Part shown: piece by piece, positions 35,611 through 44,189 of the stretch
How positions within the stretch are numbered: the first letter of the stretch is position 1
How the letters are laid out: each line of letters starts with the position of its first letter
Origin: Bog-473 sp963726135
GTDB lineage: Bacteria > Actinomycetota > Acidimicrobiia > Acidimicrobiales > RAAP-2
Direction of reading: 5' to 3'
DNA length: 64,000 nucleotides
Assembly: GCA_963726135.1 (NCBI GenBank)
Contig: CAVSBE010000008.1
Coordinates: 2,108,001-2,172,000, forward strand
The notes under the pieces: generated by a model
What the model saw: only the letters and a program-made list of their open reading frames with translations
Databases searched by the model: none
What the model was told of the DNA's origin: nothing
Translations under genes and position numbers: made by a program

Positions 35611-35626
35611 GGCCAGCGTAGTGGCC
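35611..35626. promoter_or_regulatory. Inverted repeat over the divergent TetR promoters
   Basis: GGCCA and TGGCC form five-base arms around GCGTAG. On the minus strand this overlaps TACGCT (35620-35615), the likely -10 box of the leftward TetR gene. It is a candidate operator. Confidence 0.38.
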
Positions 35627-35657
35627 CCGTTCCCGAAGACCCAGGTGACGGTGCGGA

Positions 35658-35663
35658 TACGCT
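35658..35663 (+). promoter_or_regulatory. Putative -10 box for the rightward TetR gene
   Basis: TACGCT lies six bases before ATG 35670, without a ribosome-binding site. The two TetR genes share one 63-base promoter gap. Confidence 0.45.
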
Positions 35664-35669
35664 GTCGGG

Positions 35670-36278
35670 ATGGAGCAGACGGTGACCCGCCCGCTCACCC
35701 GCGCGCAGCAGGCCCGGCGCCAGCGCGTGATCGACGCCGCAATGGCGCTGGGGCTCGATGGCGGCTACGAGGCGGTCCAGATGCGCGACGTCGCCGCACG
35801 AGCCGACGTGGCCATGGGCACGGTGTACCGCTACTTCACGAGCAAGGACCACCTGCTGGCGGCCACGCTCGTGCACTGGGTCGAGATGCTCGACACCCGC
35901 ATGGTCCAGCATCCGCCGCGCGAGGAACACCCCGCCGACCGCGTGCTCGACGTCCTCGACCGGGCGCTGCGGGCGATGGGCCGCCAGCCCAAGCTCGTCG
36001 CCGCCGTCTTCACCTCGCTCTCCTCACCCGACCCTGCCGCGGTCGGCTGCCAGCAGCAGATCACGCTGCTGATGGAGGGGATCATCTCGCGTGCGATGGG
36101 TGAGCCGGACATCCCCGACATGTCGGACCGGGCACGCATGATCGGCCACGTCTGGTACTCGGCGCTCATCGGATGGATCAACGGGTGGTCCACCATGGCG
36201 CGGGTCTACGACGAGTTGGCCGTGTCGGTGCGGCTCCTCCTGCCCGACGAGCTCGTCGAGCAGGACACGACCGCCTGA
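35670..36278 (+). CDS. TetR-family regulator, KstR-like
   Basis: A 202-residue TetR protein. The DNA-binding domain reads VQMRDVAARADVAMGTVYRYF (about 35-55), followed by TSKDHLLAATLVHW, the form seen in KstR-type regulators of lipid and steroid catabolism. The ligand domain has the SALIGWINGWSTM helix. It is divergent from another TetR gene and about 40 bases upstream of the ABC exporter genes, which it may control. KstR resemblance is in the N-terminal domain only, so an effector is not assigned. Confidence 0.84.
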   Translation: MEQTVTRPLTRAQQARRQRVIDAAMALGLDGGYEAVQMRDVAARADVAMGTVYRYFTSKDHLLAATLVHWVEMLDTRMVQHPPREEHPADRVLDVLDRALRAMGRQPKLVAAVFTSLSSPDPAAVGCQQQITLLMEGIISRAMGEPDIPDMSDRARMIGHVWYSALIGWINGWSTMARVYDELAVSVRLLLPDELVEQDTTA

Positions 36279-36307
36279 CACCACCGGGCCGCCCGGGAGA
36301 CCCGCGC

Positions 36308-36313
36308 TAGGGT
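36308..36313 (+). promoter_or_regulatory. Putative -10 box for the ABC exporter operon
   Basis: TAGGGT lies seven bases before GTG 36321. No Shine-Dalgarno sequence is seen. Confidence 0.42.
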
Positions 36314-36320
36314 CGCCGCA

Positions 36321-37262
36321 GTGACCGTCGGCGCTCCCACCCGCGGCCGTCCCATCGAGATCAGCGGGCTGTCCAAGAATTTCGGCACGGTGCGCGCGGT
36401 CGACGACCTGTCTTTCACCGTGGAGCCCGGCCGTGTCACCGGCTTCCTCGGGCCCAACGGGTCGGGAAAGACGACCACCCTGCGCATACTGCTCGGCCTG
36501 GTCCGTCCCTCGGCCGGCACGGCCACCATCGGAGGACGCGACTATCGGGAGCTCGAGAACCCGTCGGGCACCGTCGGCGCCGTCTTGGAGGCGACCAGCT
36601 TCCACCCGGCGCGTCGGGCGCGCACCCACCTGCGCATGGCCGCCCGCGCCGGCGGTCACGACGAGAAGCGCGCCGACGAAGTGCTCGGTCTGGTCGGCCT
36701 GACGGCGGACGCCAAGCGCAAGGTGGGCGGCTTCTCCATGGGCATGCGGCAGCGGCTCGAACTCGCCACCGCCCTCCTCGGCGATCCCGACGTCCTCATC
36801 CTCGACGAGCCGTCCAACGGCCTCGACCCACAGGGAATCGCGTGGCTGCGGGACTTCATGCGCTACCTCGCCGGGGAGGGCCGCACCGTGCTGGTGTCGT
36901 CGCACCTGCTCGCCGAGATGGCCCAGACCATCGATGACGCCGTGATCGTCTCCTTCGGCCAGTTGAAGGCGAAGGGCACGCTGGAGCAGATCACTGCGGG
37001 CATCACGGGCATGGTCATGCGCGCCCGCACGCCGGAGGCCGACCGACTCTGCGCGGTGCTGACCGGGTCCGACATCGCCTTCCGCCGCCTCACGGGCGAC
37101 GAGGTGGCGATGGACGGCGTGACGCCGGAGCAGGTCGGTCCCCTCCTCGCCGAGAACCGGATCGTCCTTTACGAGCTCGTCCAGGAGGGCGGCGACCTCG
37201 AGTCGGTCTTCCTCTCCCTCACCGCCGGCCTCGGGTTCGGGGAGGTGGCGGCGCACGCATGA
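36321..37262 (+). CDS. ABC transporter ATP-binding protein
   Basis: A 313-residue ABC ATPase of the drug/lantibiotic-export type (CcmA-like). Walker A is GPNGSGKTTTLRILLG, the signature FSMGMRQRLELATALLG, Walker B VLILDEPSNGLDPQG, and the switch His is in VSSHLLAEM. A C-terminal domain of about 90 residues is typical of the subgroup. Its stop overlaps the permease start (ATGA). Together they form a two-gene exporter. Start GTG 36321 is supported by a TAGGGT box at seven bases. Substrate unknown. Confidence 0.9.
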   Translation: MTVGAPTRGRPIEISGLSKNFGTVRAVDDLSFTVEPGRVTGFLGPNGSGKTTTLRILLGLVRPSAGTATIGGRDYRELENPSGTVGAVLEATSFHPARRARTHLRMAARAGGHDEKRADEVLGLVGLTADAKRKVGGFSMGMRQRLELATALLGDPDVLILDEPSNGLDPQGIAWLRDFMRYLAGEGRTVLVSSHLLAEMAQTIDDAVIVSFGQLKAKGTLEQITAGITGMVMRARTPEADRLCAVLTGSDIAFRRLTGDEVAMDGVTPEQVGPLLAENRIVLYELVQEGGDLESVFLSLTAGLGFGEVAAHA

Positions 37263-38059
37263 TGAACGCCTTCCGCTCCGAGCTGATCAAGATGCGCTCC
37301 ATGCCCGGAGTCTGGGTGTGCTTCGCGCTCGCCTTCCCGCTGTCGGTCCTCGTCTGCATCGGGGTACTCGCCTCGGCGGGTGGCTTCCCGGGCCACACGT
37401 TCTATTACGTGCAGACGTTGCACCAGCGCCGCCAGCTGCTCGGCGCGGGCTATTTCGGGATTGAGATCCTCGCCCCCATCGTCGGTGTGCTCTGCGTGAC
37501 CGGCGAGTACCGGCACAAGACGATCACAACGACGCTCGTGCTGACCCCGAACCGGACCCGCGTGCTCGGGGCCAAGGTCCTCGTCACCGCGACCTGGGCC
37601 ATCCTCATCGCGCTGTTGACGCTCGTGGCCGTGGCCGCCGTGGGCCTGCCCTGGAACGCCGCGCTGGGCGGGGCGACGTCACAGGTGACGGACCAGATCG
37701 GCGCTGTCGTTCCCGGTCTGCTGGTGTCCGCGGTCCTGTTGGGCCTCTTCGGACTCGGCTTCGGCACCCTGGTCAAGAACCAGGTGGCGGCAATCCTGCT
37801 CACCATCGGCGGCACGCTCATCCTGGAGGGCCTGCTGATCGCCCTGGCCCGGGCCATCTTCCACTACGACCTGAACTGGCTCCCCAACGCCGCTGGCGCG
37901 GCGCTGGCCGGTGACATCGCCCGCGGCTTCGCCGGCGGCGGTCACGGCGAGGGGTTCCGCCTCCTCACCTGGTGGCAAGGCGGGCTGGCAATGCTCCTGT
38001 GGGGTCTCATCCCCCTCACCGTCGGCTACTACACCACGTTCCGCCGCGACGTCACATAG
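37259..38059 (+). CDS. ABC transporter permease (ABC-2 type)
   Basis: A 266-residue membrane protein with six likely spans, starting MMNAFRSELIKMRSMPGVW. An amphipathic ELIKMRS segment before the first span is typical of ABC-2 permeases. The loop GEYRHKTITTTLVLTPNRTRVLGAK is the coupling-helix region. It overlaps the ATPase gene by four bases. Two adjacent ATGs (37259 and 37262) are possible starts. It ends before a region with two inverted repeats. Confidence 0.87.
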   Translation: MMNAFRSELIKMRSMPGVWVCFALAFPLSVLVCIGVLASAGGFPGHTFYYVQTLHQRRQLLGAGYFGIEILAPIVGVLCVTGEYRHKTITTTLVLTPNRTRVLGAKVLVTATWAILIALLTLVAVAAVGLPWNAALGGATSQVTDQIGAVVPGLLVSAVLLGLFGLGFGTLVKNQVAAILLTIGGTLILEGLLIALARAIFHYDLNWLPNAAGAALAGDIARGFAGGGHGEGFRLLTWWQGGLAMLLWGLIPLTVGYYTTFRRDVT

Positions 38060-38117
38060 CTCGTAGACGGGCGCACACGGACGGAGATGGACGTACACGG
38101 GCGGACATGGGACCTTC

Positions 38118-38155
38118 TCCAGGGACTGTAAACGAACCCCTTTACAGTCCCTGGA
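38118..38155. terminator. 15-bp perfect inverted repeat between convergent genes
   Basis: The left arm (38118-38132, TCCAGGGACTGTAAA) and right arm (38141-38155) match perfectly around an eight-base loop. It lies 60 bases past the permease stop and 99 before the convergent amidohydrolase stop, so a bidirectional terminator is likely. There is no T-run, and the TGTAAA/TTTACA core would also suit a protein-binding site. Confidence 0.55.
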
Positions 38156-38185
38156 AAGACCTCGGGTTACAGACCCAACCAAGAC

Positions 38186-38205
38186 CCCGGGTTACCCGAC
38201 CCGGG
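38186..38205. terminator. Second small inverted repeat in the convergent gap
   Basis: CCCGGGT and ACCCGGG are separated by six bases, giving a GC-rich hairpin 31 bases after the larger one. It may act with it to end transcription of the amidohydrolase gene from the right. Confidence 0.4.
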
Positions 38206-38253
38206 AAGACGCCCTCAGGCGGCTCCCCGCCAGCGGCTCGCAGCGGGACAGCG

Positions 38254-39921
38254 TCAGCCGCGCAGCACGACGCCCGGCCGCGCGTCGAGACCGTCCCGGT
38301 CCGGCGCGCCGTCGACGCGGATGGGGACCCCGTTCACCAACGTGTGCGTCATCCCCACGGGCGCATCGGCGGTGAGGCGCTCGCCGTCGGCAGGGAAGTC
38401 GCGCAGGCGGCGTAGCGGCCCGGGGGCCACCGTGTCGGGGTCGAAGACGCACAGGTCGGCCGCATTGCCCACCTCGATCGTCCCCCGGCCGGCCAGCCCG
38501 AAGACGGCGGCCGGCTCCCCGGTGAGCTTGTAGATCGCGCGCTCAAGCGGCATGACGCCCCGCTCGCGTACCCAATTACCCAGCAGGTCCGTCGAGAAAC
38601 AGGCGTCGCAGAGCTGGGACACGTGCGCTCCCGAGTCCGCCAGGCCAAGCAGCACGTTGTCTCGCGGCAGCAACCAGGCAATGGCGTCGGGATCGTCGTT
38701 GGCCAGGACCGACCAGAACCGCGCCTCGAGGTCGTCGTCGAGCGAGACGTCGAGCATCACGTCGAGGGGCGTGCAGCCCCGCTCCTCGGCCAGCACCGCC
38801 ACCGGGTGGTCTGCGAGCTCGGGGTGGGAGCGCGACTCGGCCACCGAAATGGAGGCCCAATTGAGCGGGAAACCGCCCGCCTTGCCGCTGACGTCATCCC
38901 ATGCCGCGGCGCGCCAGGCCGGGTCCCGGTAGGCGGCGACGCGTTCCTCCTTCGACTTGCCCATCAGCTTGGCGAACGTGGGGCGCATGTTGAGGGTGAA
39001 GGGCTCGGACAGATTCATCTGGAACACGAGGGGCCGACACGACACCTGCGGCCACACCTCGACCCCGTCGGCCCAGGCGGCGTCGTGCTCCGCGATCACC
39101 TTCTCGTGGTAGGGGTAGCCCTTGACGGTGAGCAACGCCGTCCAGGTGAACGGGCGCCCCACCTCGCGTTGGAGGCGGAAGACCTCCTGGTTGGGGAACA
39201 CGCCTCCGGGCAGCAGCGCCACCACCCCGCGCCCGCACTGCTTGAGCGGCTCGAGCAGGGCGCGCAGCTCAGCCAGGTCGGCCACCCGGGACGGCACCGG
39301 TCGGCCGCTGTCGCCGTTGTGGGTCGGCGACGCGCTCGAGGCGAACCCCGCCGCTCCGCCCGCCATGGCGTCGGCGACCACCGACTGCATGAGGGCGATC
39401 TCGTCCGCGGTGGCGGCGCGCTCGTACGCGTCGTCGCCCATGACGTAGAGCCGTACCGCCGTGTGTCCCACGTAACATCCGTAGTTGAGCGCCGTCCCCC
39501 GCGCCGCCACGGCGTCGAGGTACTGGGGGAAGGTTTCGAACTCGTTCCAGGGCACACCGGCCGCCAGCGTGTCGAAGCTCATGTCCTCGACGTGCTGCAG
39601 CGTCCGCGCCAGGAGCGACACGCCGTCGGCGCGGATCGGCGCGATGGAGAAGCCGCAGTTGCCGGCGATGACCGTCGTCACCCCGTGGAACGAGGAGGGG
39701 GTCAGGTCCGGGTCCCAGAACACCTGCGCGTCGTAATGCGTGTGGATGTCGACGAAGCCCGGCGACACGACCTGGCCCCGGGCGTCGAGCACGCGCGCAC
39801 CTTCCAGCTGCTTCCCGATGTCGCTGATTCGTCCGCCTGTGACTGCGACGTCGGCGGGCCTGCAGGGGGCGCCCGTGCCGTCCACCACGGTGCCGCCCCG
39901 GATGACGATGTCGGCGGTCAT
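38254..39921 (-). CDS. N-acyl-D-amino-acid deacylase/dihydroorotase-type amidohydrolase
   Basis: A 555-residue amidohydrolase of the D-aminoacylase branch. GTVVDGTGAPCRPADVAVTG is the N-terminal beta-sandwich, FVDIHTHYDAQVFWDPDLTP the HxH metal site, IAGNCGFSIAP the next strand, and LADSGAHVSQLCDACF the late Asp/His pair. The C-terminal GTIEVGNAADLCVFDPDTV completes the sandwich. It should hydrolyse an N-acyl or ring amide in the cytosol; the exact substrate is unknown. ATG 39921 has a 143-base gap to the divergent hydrolase gene. Confidence 0.88.
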   Translation of the reverse strand: MTADIVIRGGTVVDGTGAPCRPADVAVTGGRISDIGKQLEGARVLDARGQVVSPGFVDIHTHYDAQVFWDPDLTPSSFHGVTTVIAGNCGFSIAPIRADGVSLLARTLQHVEDMSFDTLAAGVPWNEFETFPQYLDAVAARGTALNYGCYVGHTAVRLYVMGDDAYERAATADEIALMQSVVADAMAGGAAGFASSASPTHNGDSGRPVPSRVADLAELRALLEPLKQCGRGVVALLPGGVFPNQEVFRLQREVGRPFTWTALLTVKGYPYHEKVIAEHDAAWADGVEVWPQVSCRPLVFQMNLSEPFTLNMRPTFAKLMGKSKEERVAAYRDPAWRAAAWDDVSGKAGGFPLNWASISVAESRSHPELADHPVAVLAEERGCTPLDVMLDVSLDDDLEARFWSVLANDDPDAIAWLLPRDNVLLGLADSGAHVSQLCDACFSTDLLGNWVRERGVMPLERAIYKLTGEPAAVFGLAGRGTIEVGNAADLCVFDPDTVAPGPLRRLRDFPADGERLTADAPVGMTHTLVNGVPIRVDGAPDRDGLDARPGVVLRG

Positions 39922-40064
39922 GCAACCATCGTCGCAGCCCTGGCCGCCCCGTGCACGCGGAGTTGCCGGCGGGCGGCCGGAGTCGGATACCGTGGGTTCG
40001 GAGGGCCCGGCCGTTCTCGGGTCGCGGTGAATAACGCGCCAGGTGAGCGCTGGAGGAGTGTGGC

Positions 40065-41186
40065 ATGGCGGTTCGGTTTTTCAGGTCGAAGGATGTGCCG
40101 CCGCCGCAGCCCGACGACACCCTCCAGATCTCCGGCGCCATCGTGGCCCCCTCGGACGGCCCCTCCCCCGTCCAGCTGGTCGACGCCGGCCACCCCGCCC
40201 TCGGGCTGGGCGTCGTGCGGGACCAGTACGCCCGCAAGGTCCGCAAGTCCCCGACCATCAGGATGGTCCCGAGCTCGGTGATGGTGGAGGGCCGGCGCTT
40301 GCGCTTCGCCGTCTCCGACAACGCCGACGCCCACGGGCCCGAAGGCCCCGGGTCACCACCCATCTGGGCGGTGAACATCCACGGCTACTTCGCCGGTGGC
40401 GGCATGTACTGGCGTGAGAGCGCGCGCCTGGCGGAACAGATGGGTTGGCGCGTCATCAACCCGAGCCTGCCCGGGTTCGGCGGCAGCGACCCGCTGGAGT
40501 GGCAAGACGTCTCCATGGAGAGCCTGGCCAACCAGATCATGGCCATCGTGCACAAGGTCGATGCCGGACCAGCCGTCCTGCTCGGCCACTCGATGGGCGG
40601 GGCGGTCGCCGTGCAGTTCGCGCACGACCACCCGCGGCGCACCATCGGTGTGATCTACCGCGACGGCGTGAGCACGCCGGCCTGGAAGGAGCGCAACGGC
40701 ATCATCCCGACCCTGCTCTCGCCCTTCCTCCCCGACGTCGCTCCTATGGTCGACATGATCGCTGCCGTCGTGTTCGACCTGCCCGACCTCGCGATGGGCC
40801 GCATGTATTCCACCGTGCGGGCCGTGCTGCCCGACATGCGTCAGAACATCCGCACGATGTCGCAGACCCTGCCCGTCGGCAGCATGCTCATGGGCGTGGA
40901 CCAGCGCAGTGAGGTGCGCCACCTCGTCGCCCAGCAGATCCCCATCCTCAACGAATGGGGTTGCTTCGACCGCATCACACCGGGGCATACGGCATCGGAA
41001 TTCGCCGCCATCGCGCGCTCACCGGTGCTGTGGGTGCCGGGGGGCCACAGCTGGATGCTGGCCCGTCCCCAAGGCCAGGCCGACATCCTCACCCATCTCG
41101 CCCGGGGACGGGACTTCATGGCGCAGGTGGAGACCCGCTGGCGGCAGCTCACCCCGCGCGAATACACGCTGCGCGCCGTCAACTGA
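40065..41186 (+). CDS. Alpha/beta-hydrolase
   Basis: A 373-residue alpha/beta-hydrolase with an unusual N-terminal extension of about 100 residues before the fold begins at WAVNIHGYFAGGG. The nucleophile elbow is GHSMGGAVAVQFAHDHP, and WVPGGHSWMLARP carries the probable catalytic His. Serine, acid and His are all available. GGAGGAG lies seven bases before ATG 40065, a strong ribosome site. Substrate unknown. The extension (RFFRSKDVPPPQPDD onward) looks partly disordered. Confidence 0.82.
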   Translation: MAVRFFRSKDVPPPQPDDTLQISGAIVAPSDGPSPVQLVDAGHPALGLGVVRDQYARKVRKSPTIRMVPSSVMVEGRRLRFAVSDNADAHGPEGPGSPPIWAVNIHGYFAGGGMYWRESARLAEQMGWRVINPSLPGFGGSDPLEWQDVSMESLANQIMAIVHKVDAGPAVLLGHSMGGAVAVQFAHDHPRRTIGVIYRDGVSTPAWKERNGIIPTLLSPFLPDVAPMVDMIAAVVFDLPDLAMGRMYSTVRAVLPDMRQNIRTMSQTLPVGSMLMGVDQRSEVRHLVAQQIPILNEWGCFDRITPGHTASEFAAIARSPVLWVPGGHSWMLARPQGQADILTHLARGRDFMAQVETRWRQLTPREYTLRAVN

Positions 41187-41246
41187 CGATCCCCGTGTGA
41201 CGGGCCAGCCGCTCCGCGCTCCGTCGCTGGGGACCGAGGACACTCC

Positions 41247-41897
41247 GTGATCAGCCGGCTGCTGCAACCGTTGCTCTCGCTCCACGGGTGGCAGGCCTAC
41301 ACGCTGATCGGACTGCTGGTCTTCGCCGAGGATGCCGTGATGCTCGGCTTCGTGTTCCCGGGCGAGACGGCCGCCATCCTCGGCGGCGTGCTCGCCTCCC
41401 GCGGTGGCGTCAGCCTGAGCGGCATCGTCATCACCGTGGTGCTGTGTGCCATCGTCGGCGACTCCGTGGGCTACGAGGTGGGCACGCGCTGGGGGCGCAA
41501 GCTCCTGGAGTTCGGCCCGCTGCGCAAGCGTCAGAAGGGCGTGCAGACGGCGCTGGACCTGCTGAACCGGCGCGGCCCGCTCGCGGTGTTCGTCGCCCGT
41601 TTCTCCGCCTTCCTGCGCGCCGTGGTCCCGGGCCTGGCCGGCATGTCCGACATGCGCTATCCGGTCTTCCTCGCCTCCAACGCCATCGGCGGCATCTGCT
41701 GGGGGATCCTCTACGTCCTCCTGGGCTACTTCGTCGGGCAAAAGGTGGAGCAGGCGAGCGGCATTGCGTCCTACGTCCTCCTCGCTCTCATCGCCCTCGT
41801 CGTCGTGGTCGTCTACGTGCGCCACCGGCGTAGGAGCAAGGAGGAGATCGAGGGGCCCGCCGACGAGCCCGCCCCGGGGAACGACGGGGCGGGCTGA
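41247..41897 (+). CDS. DedA-family membrane protein
   Basis: A 216-residue DedA/SNARE-associated protein with four to five spans. The FAEDAVMLGFVFPGETAAILGG re-entrant loop, GDSVGYEVGTRWGRKL and the FVARFSAFLRAVVPGLAGMS motif with its conserved Arg are all present. DedA proteins act as lipid scramblases or undecaprenyl-phosphate recyclers. GTG 41247 is the start. The tail is basic and then acidic. It is convergent with the GH1 gene. Confidence 0.88.
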   Translation: MISRLLQPLLSLHGWQAYTLIGLLVFAEDAVMLGFVFPGETAAILGGVLASRGGVSLSGIVITVVLCAIVGDSVGYEVGTRWGRKLLEFGPLRKRQKGVQTALDLLNRRGPLAVFVARFSAFLRAVVPGLAGMSDMRYPVFLASNAIGGICWGILYVLLGYFVGQKVEQASGIASYVLLALIALVVVVVYVRHRRRSKEEIEGPADEPAPGNDGAG

Positions 41898-41907
41898 GCT
41901 TCCCCGC

Positions 41908-43482
41908 TCAGGGCGGCGGGTCGATGACCGAGCGATCTCCCGCACGCAGGCCCGCCAGCACGCGGGCGAACTCCCCAGCCGCGTCGTCGCCCTGGGCGTC
42001 GGTGTCCATCCACCGCACGGCGGACGGGTCGGAGCGGTCCATGCCGTAGAGGCCGAAGCGGGGCTCGTAGGTGCCCCATTCGTAGTTGTCGGCCAACGAC
42101 CAGTGCAGGTAGGCGCGCACGGGAATCCCGGCCGCGACGGCATCGGCAACGGCCCCGAGGTGCTCCCGCACGTAGCGGGGCCGGTCCATGCCGTCCTGGC
42201 GGGCGACCGGGCGACCGTCGCGCACCTGCGTCGACATCCCGTTCTCGACGATCCACAGGGGAAGCCCGGGGCGCAGCGCCGCCTCGGTGGCGCACCACGA
42301 GCGTAGGGCCTCGGGATGGGGCTCGACGTCCCACAGGGCCCGCCCGAAGGACCAGTCGAGCCCGCCGTCGGGCCTCCGGCGTCCCGGGAGACGGAGGGCG
42401 TGACTGGCGACGGGGTCGTACCAGTCGAAGCCCACGGCATCGAGCGTGCGCTCCCGGGACGACGCGTGCCCGGCGGAGACCACCCGGCGCGGGGCCCGGC
42501 GGCGGGCCAGGCCACGCAGCCGCGCCCAGGTGGGCCCGCGACCGGGCTCGTGCACCGTGCCGTAGGGCGACACCGCGGCGAAGAAGCGGCGGATGGCCGC
42601 CTCGCCGGTATGGCGTGGGGGGAAGGCGGCGTCGTGGACCGCACGGCGTTCGTCCACGTAGCCGTCGACGTCGCTCGGGTCCACCCCGGTCGCACGGAGC
42701 TCGAGCAGGTCGAGCAGCATGCGATCGAGTTCGTAGACCGACGACGAGCTCGTGTTGATCGTGAGCTCGGCGCCGGGTTGCACGGCAGCGACGGCATCGG
42801 CCGCCAAGACGTGTGCTGTCAGGAGGTTGTCGAGGACGCAGAAGGCGTCGGAGACGGCCATGCGCCGTCCGGGCGGGCACCCCCCCTCGATCCACCCCAT
42901 GAGCATCACGATGTTGGGCTCGTTGACCGTCACCCAGCGCCGGCAATGGGGCGCGAGCGCCGGCACGACGCGCGCGACGTGGCGGGCGAACACGTCGGGC
43001 GAGCCCGGTCGCAGCCAGAACTCCTCGCCCAACCACCACGGATGGGTGAAGTGGTGCAGCGTGACCATGGGCTCCATCCCCCGCGCCGCGCACAACGAGA
43101 GGATCTCGGCATAGCGCTCCAGCGCCGCCGCGTCGTACGTACCGGGTGCGGGCTCGAGCCGCGCCCACTCCACCGAGAGCCGGAAGGCGTTGCACCCGAG
43201 TGCGGCCGCACGGTCCAACGCTTCCTCCGGGTGGCGCCAGAAGTCGCACGCCAGTCCCGAGCGGGCGACCCGGCCCGTGTTCTCCCAGCCGGACCAGTTG
43301 TTGTGCGGTTCATCGTCCCCGTTGAACCCGCCCTCCACCTGGTAACCCGAGGTCGCCACGCCGACGGCGAATTCCTCGCCCAGCAGGCTCGCCGCTTCAG
43401 GTCGCCGGGAGCGCGCCCGCGTCCGGGTCGGCGCGCCTTTTCGAGGCGGCGCGGCTTTTCGGGGCGGCGTGGCTGCAGGCAC
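41908..43482 (-). CDS. Glycoside hydrolase family 1 (beta-glucosidase type)
   Basis: A 524-residue retaining glycosidase. The acid/base Glu is in WVTVNEPN (about E188), the nucleophile in WIVENGMS (about E413), and GVATSGYQVEGG, FRLSVEWARLEP and HWSLADNYEWGTYEPRFGLY complete the GH1 pattern. The first 30 residues are a basic, proline-rich extension without a signal peptide, so the enzyme is probably cytosolic and the start may be further in. It is divergent or parallel to genes with no sugar role. Confidence 0.9.
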   Translation of the reverse strand: MPAATPPRKAAPPRKGAPTRTRARSRRPEAASLLGEEFAVGVATSGYQVEGGFNGDDEPHNNWSGWENTGRVARSGLACDFWRHPEEALDRAAALGCNAFRLSVEWARLEPAPGTYDAAALERYAEILSLCAARGMEPMVTLHHFTHPWWLGEEFWLRPGSPDVFARHVARVVPALAPHCRRWVTVNEPNIVMLMGWIEGGCPPGRRMAVSDAFCVLDNLLTAHVLAADAVAAVQPGAELTINTSSSSVYELDRMLLDLLELRATGVDPSDVDGYVDERRAVHDAAFPPRHTGEAAIRRFFAAVSPYGTVHEPGRGPTWARLRGLARRRAPRRVVSAGHASSRERTLDAVGFDWYDPVASHALRLPGRRRPDGGLDWSFGRALWDVEPHPEALRSWCATEAALRPGLPLWIVENGMSTQVRDGRPVARQDGMDRPRYVREHLGAVADAVAAGIPVRAYLHWSLADNYEWGTYEPRFGLYGMDRSDPSAVRWMDTDAQGDDAAGEFARVLAGLRAGDRSVIDPPP

Positions 43483-43533
43483 TCGTCCAGCTTGGCAGGC
43501 GCAGCGAGCGGCCCGTGCCGCCCGGGCCCGACC

Positions 43534-44136
43534 TCAGTGCGGTTGCGCCACCGAGCGCATGCGCGACAACGCGGCCGACACGATGTCGACCTCGTCGCGT
43601 GCCTGGCGGACCAGAGAGCGCACCTGTGGCTCGGTGGCGTCGCTCCCGGCGCGCAGCGCCGCCGCCTGCACGTCCCGCGCCGCGCCGATGACCTCCGACA
43701 CTTGGAGCCGGACGGCGTCCGAGCGGCTCGCGCCCTTCGGCAAACGCCGCTCCAGGCGCATGAGCCCGTCAAGCTCTCCGGCGACCGTGCGCAGCGAGCG
43801 GCAGACCGCCGGAAGTTCGGCCACCGGGGCATCGTGCGCGTCGGCGTGGGCGACGGCGGCCTCGGCGTCCTCGATGGCCACCCACATTCGGCGGCGGACC
43901 CGCGCCGCGGTGCCCTGGCTCAGCTCTTCGGGCGTTGCCCGCGCCACGTAGCGTTCACGGCCGGCCGACAGGAGGGTGAGCGTCGCGAGGACGCCGCGGG
44001 TGGCGACGTGACCCCGCACGAGTCGCCAGTGCCGCCGCACGTAGCTGCGTGCGACGACGAAGGCGGCAGCCAACCCGAGCGCCGCAACGAAACCGGCGAT
44101 CAGCAGGAACTCGACCACGTGGGCCACGAAGGTCAC
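43534..44136 (-). CDS. Membrane-anchored hypothetical protein
   Basis: A 200-residue protein with one N-terminal span (about residues 7-30, VEFLLIAGFVAALGLAAAFVVA) and a cytosolic, mostly helical part rich in Arg and Ala that could form coiled coils (RLERRLPKGASRSDAVRLQ). No family is recognised. GTG 44136 is seven bases after TAGGAT on the minus strand and divergent from the next gene. Confidence 0.65.
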   Translation of the reverse strand: MTFVAHVVEFLLIAGFVAALGLAAAFVVARSYVRRHWRLVRGHVATRGVLATLTLLSAGRERYVARATPEELSQGTAARVRRRMWVAIEDAEAAVAHADAHDAPVAELPAVCRSLRTVAGELDGLMRLERRLPKGASRSDAVRLQVSEVIGAARDVQAAALRAGSDATEPQVRSLVRQARDEVDIVSAALSRMRSVAQPH

Positions 44137-44143
44137 CCCCGCT

Positions 44144-44149
44144 ATCCTA
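44144..44149 (-). promoter_or_regulatory. Putative -10 box, leftward
   Basis: TAGGAT on the minus strand ends seven bases before GTG 44136. It is back to back with a rightward box at 44178. Confidence 0.42.
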
Positions 44150-44177
44150 CGCGGCCGAAAAGCGCACCTTACGGCGG

Positions 44178-44183
44178 TACACT
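44178..44183 (+). promoter_or_regulatory. Putative -10 box, rightward
   Basis: TACACT ends six bases before ATG 44190. The two boxes serve a 53-base divergent gap. Confidence 0.42.
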
Positions 44184-44189
44184 CTGCCC

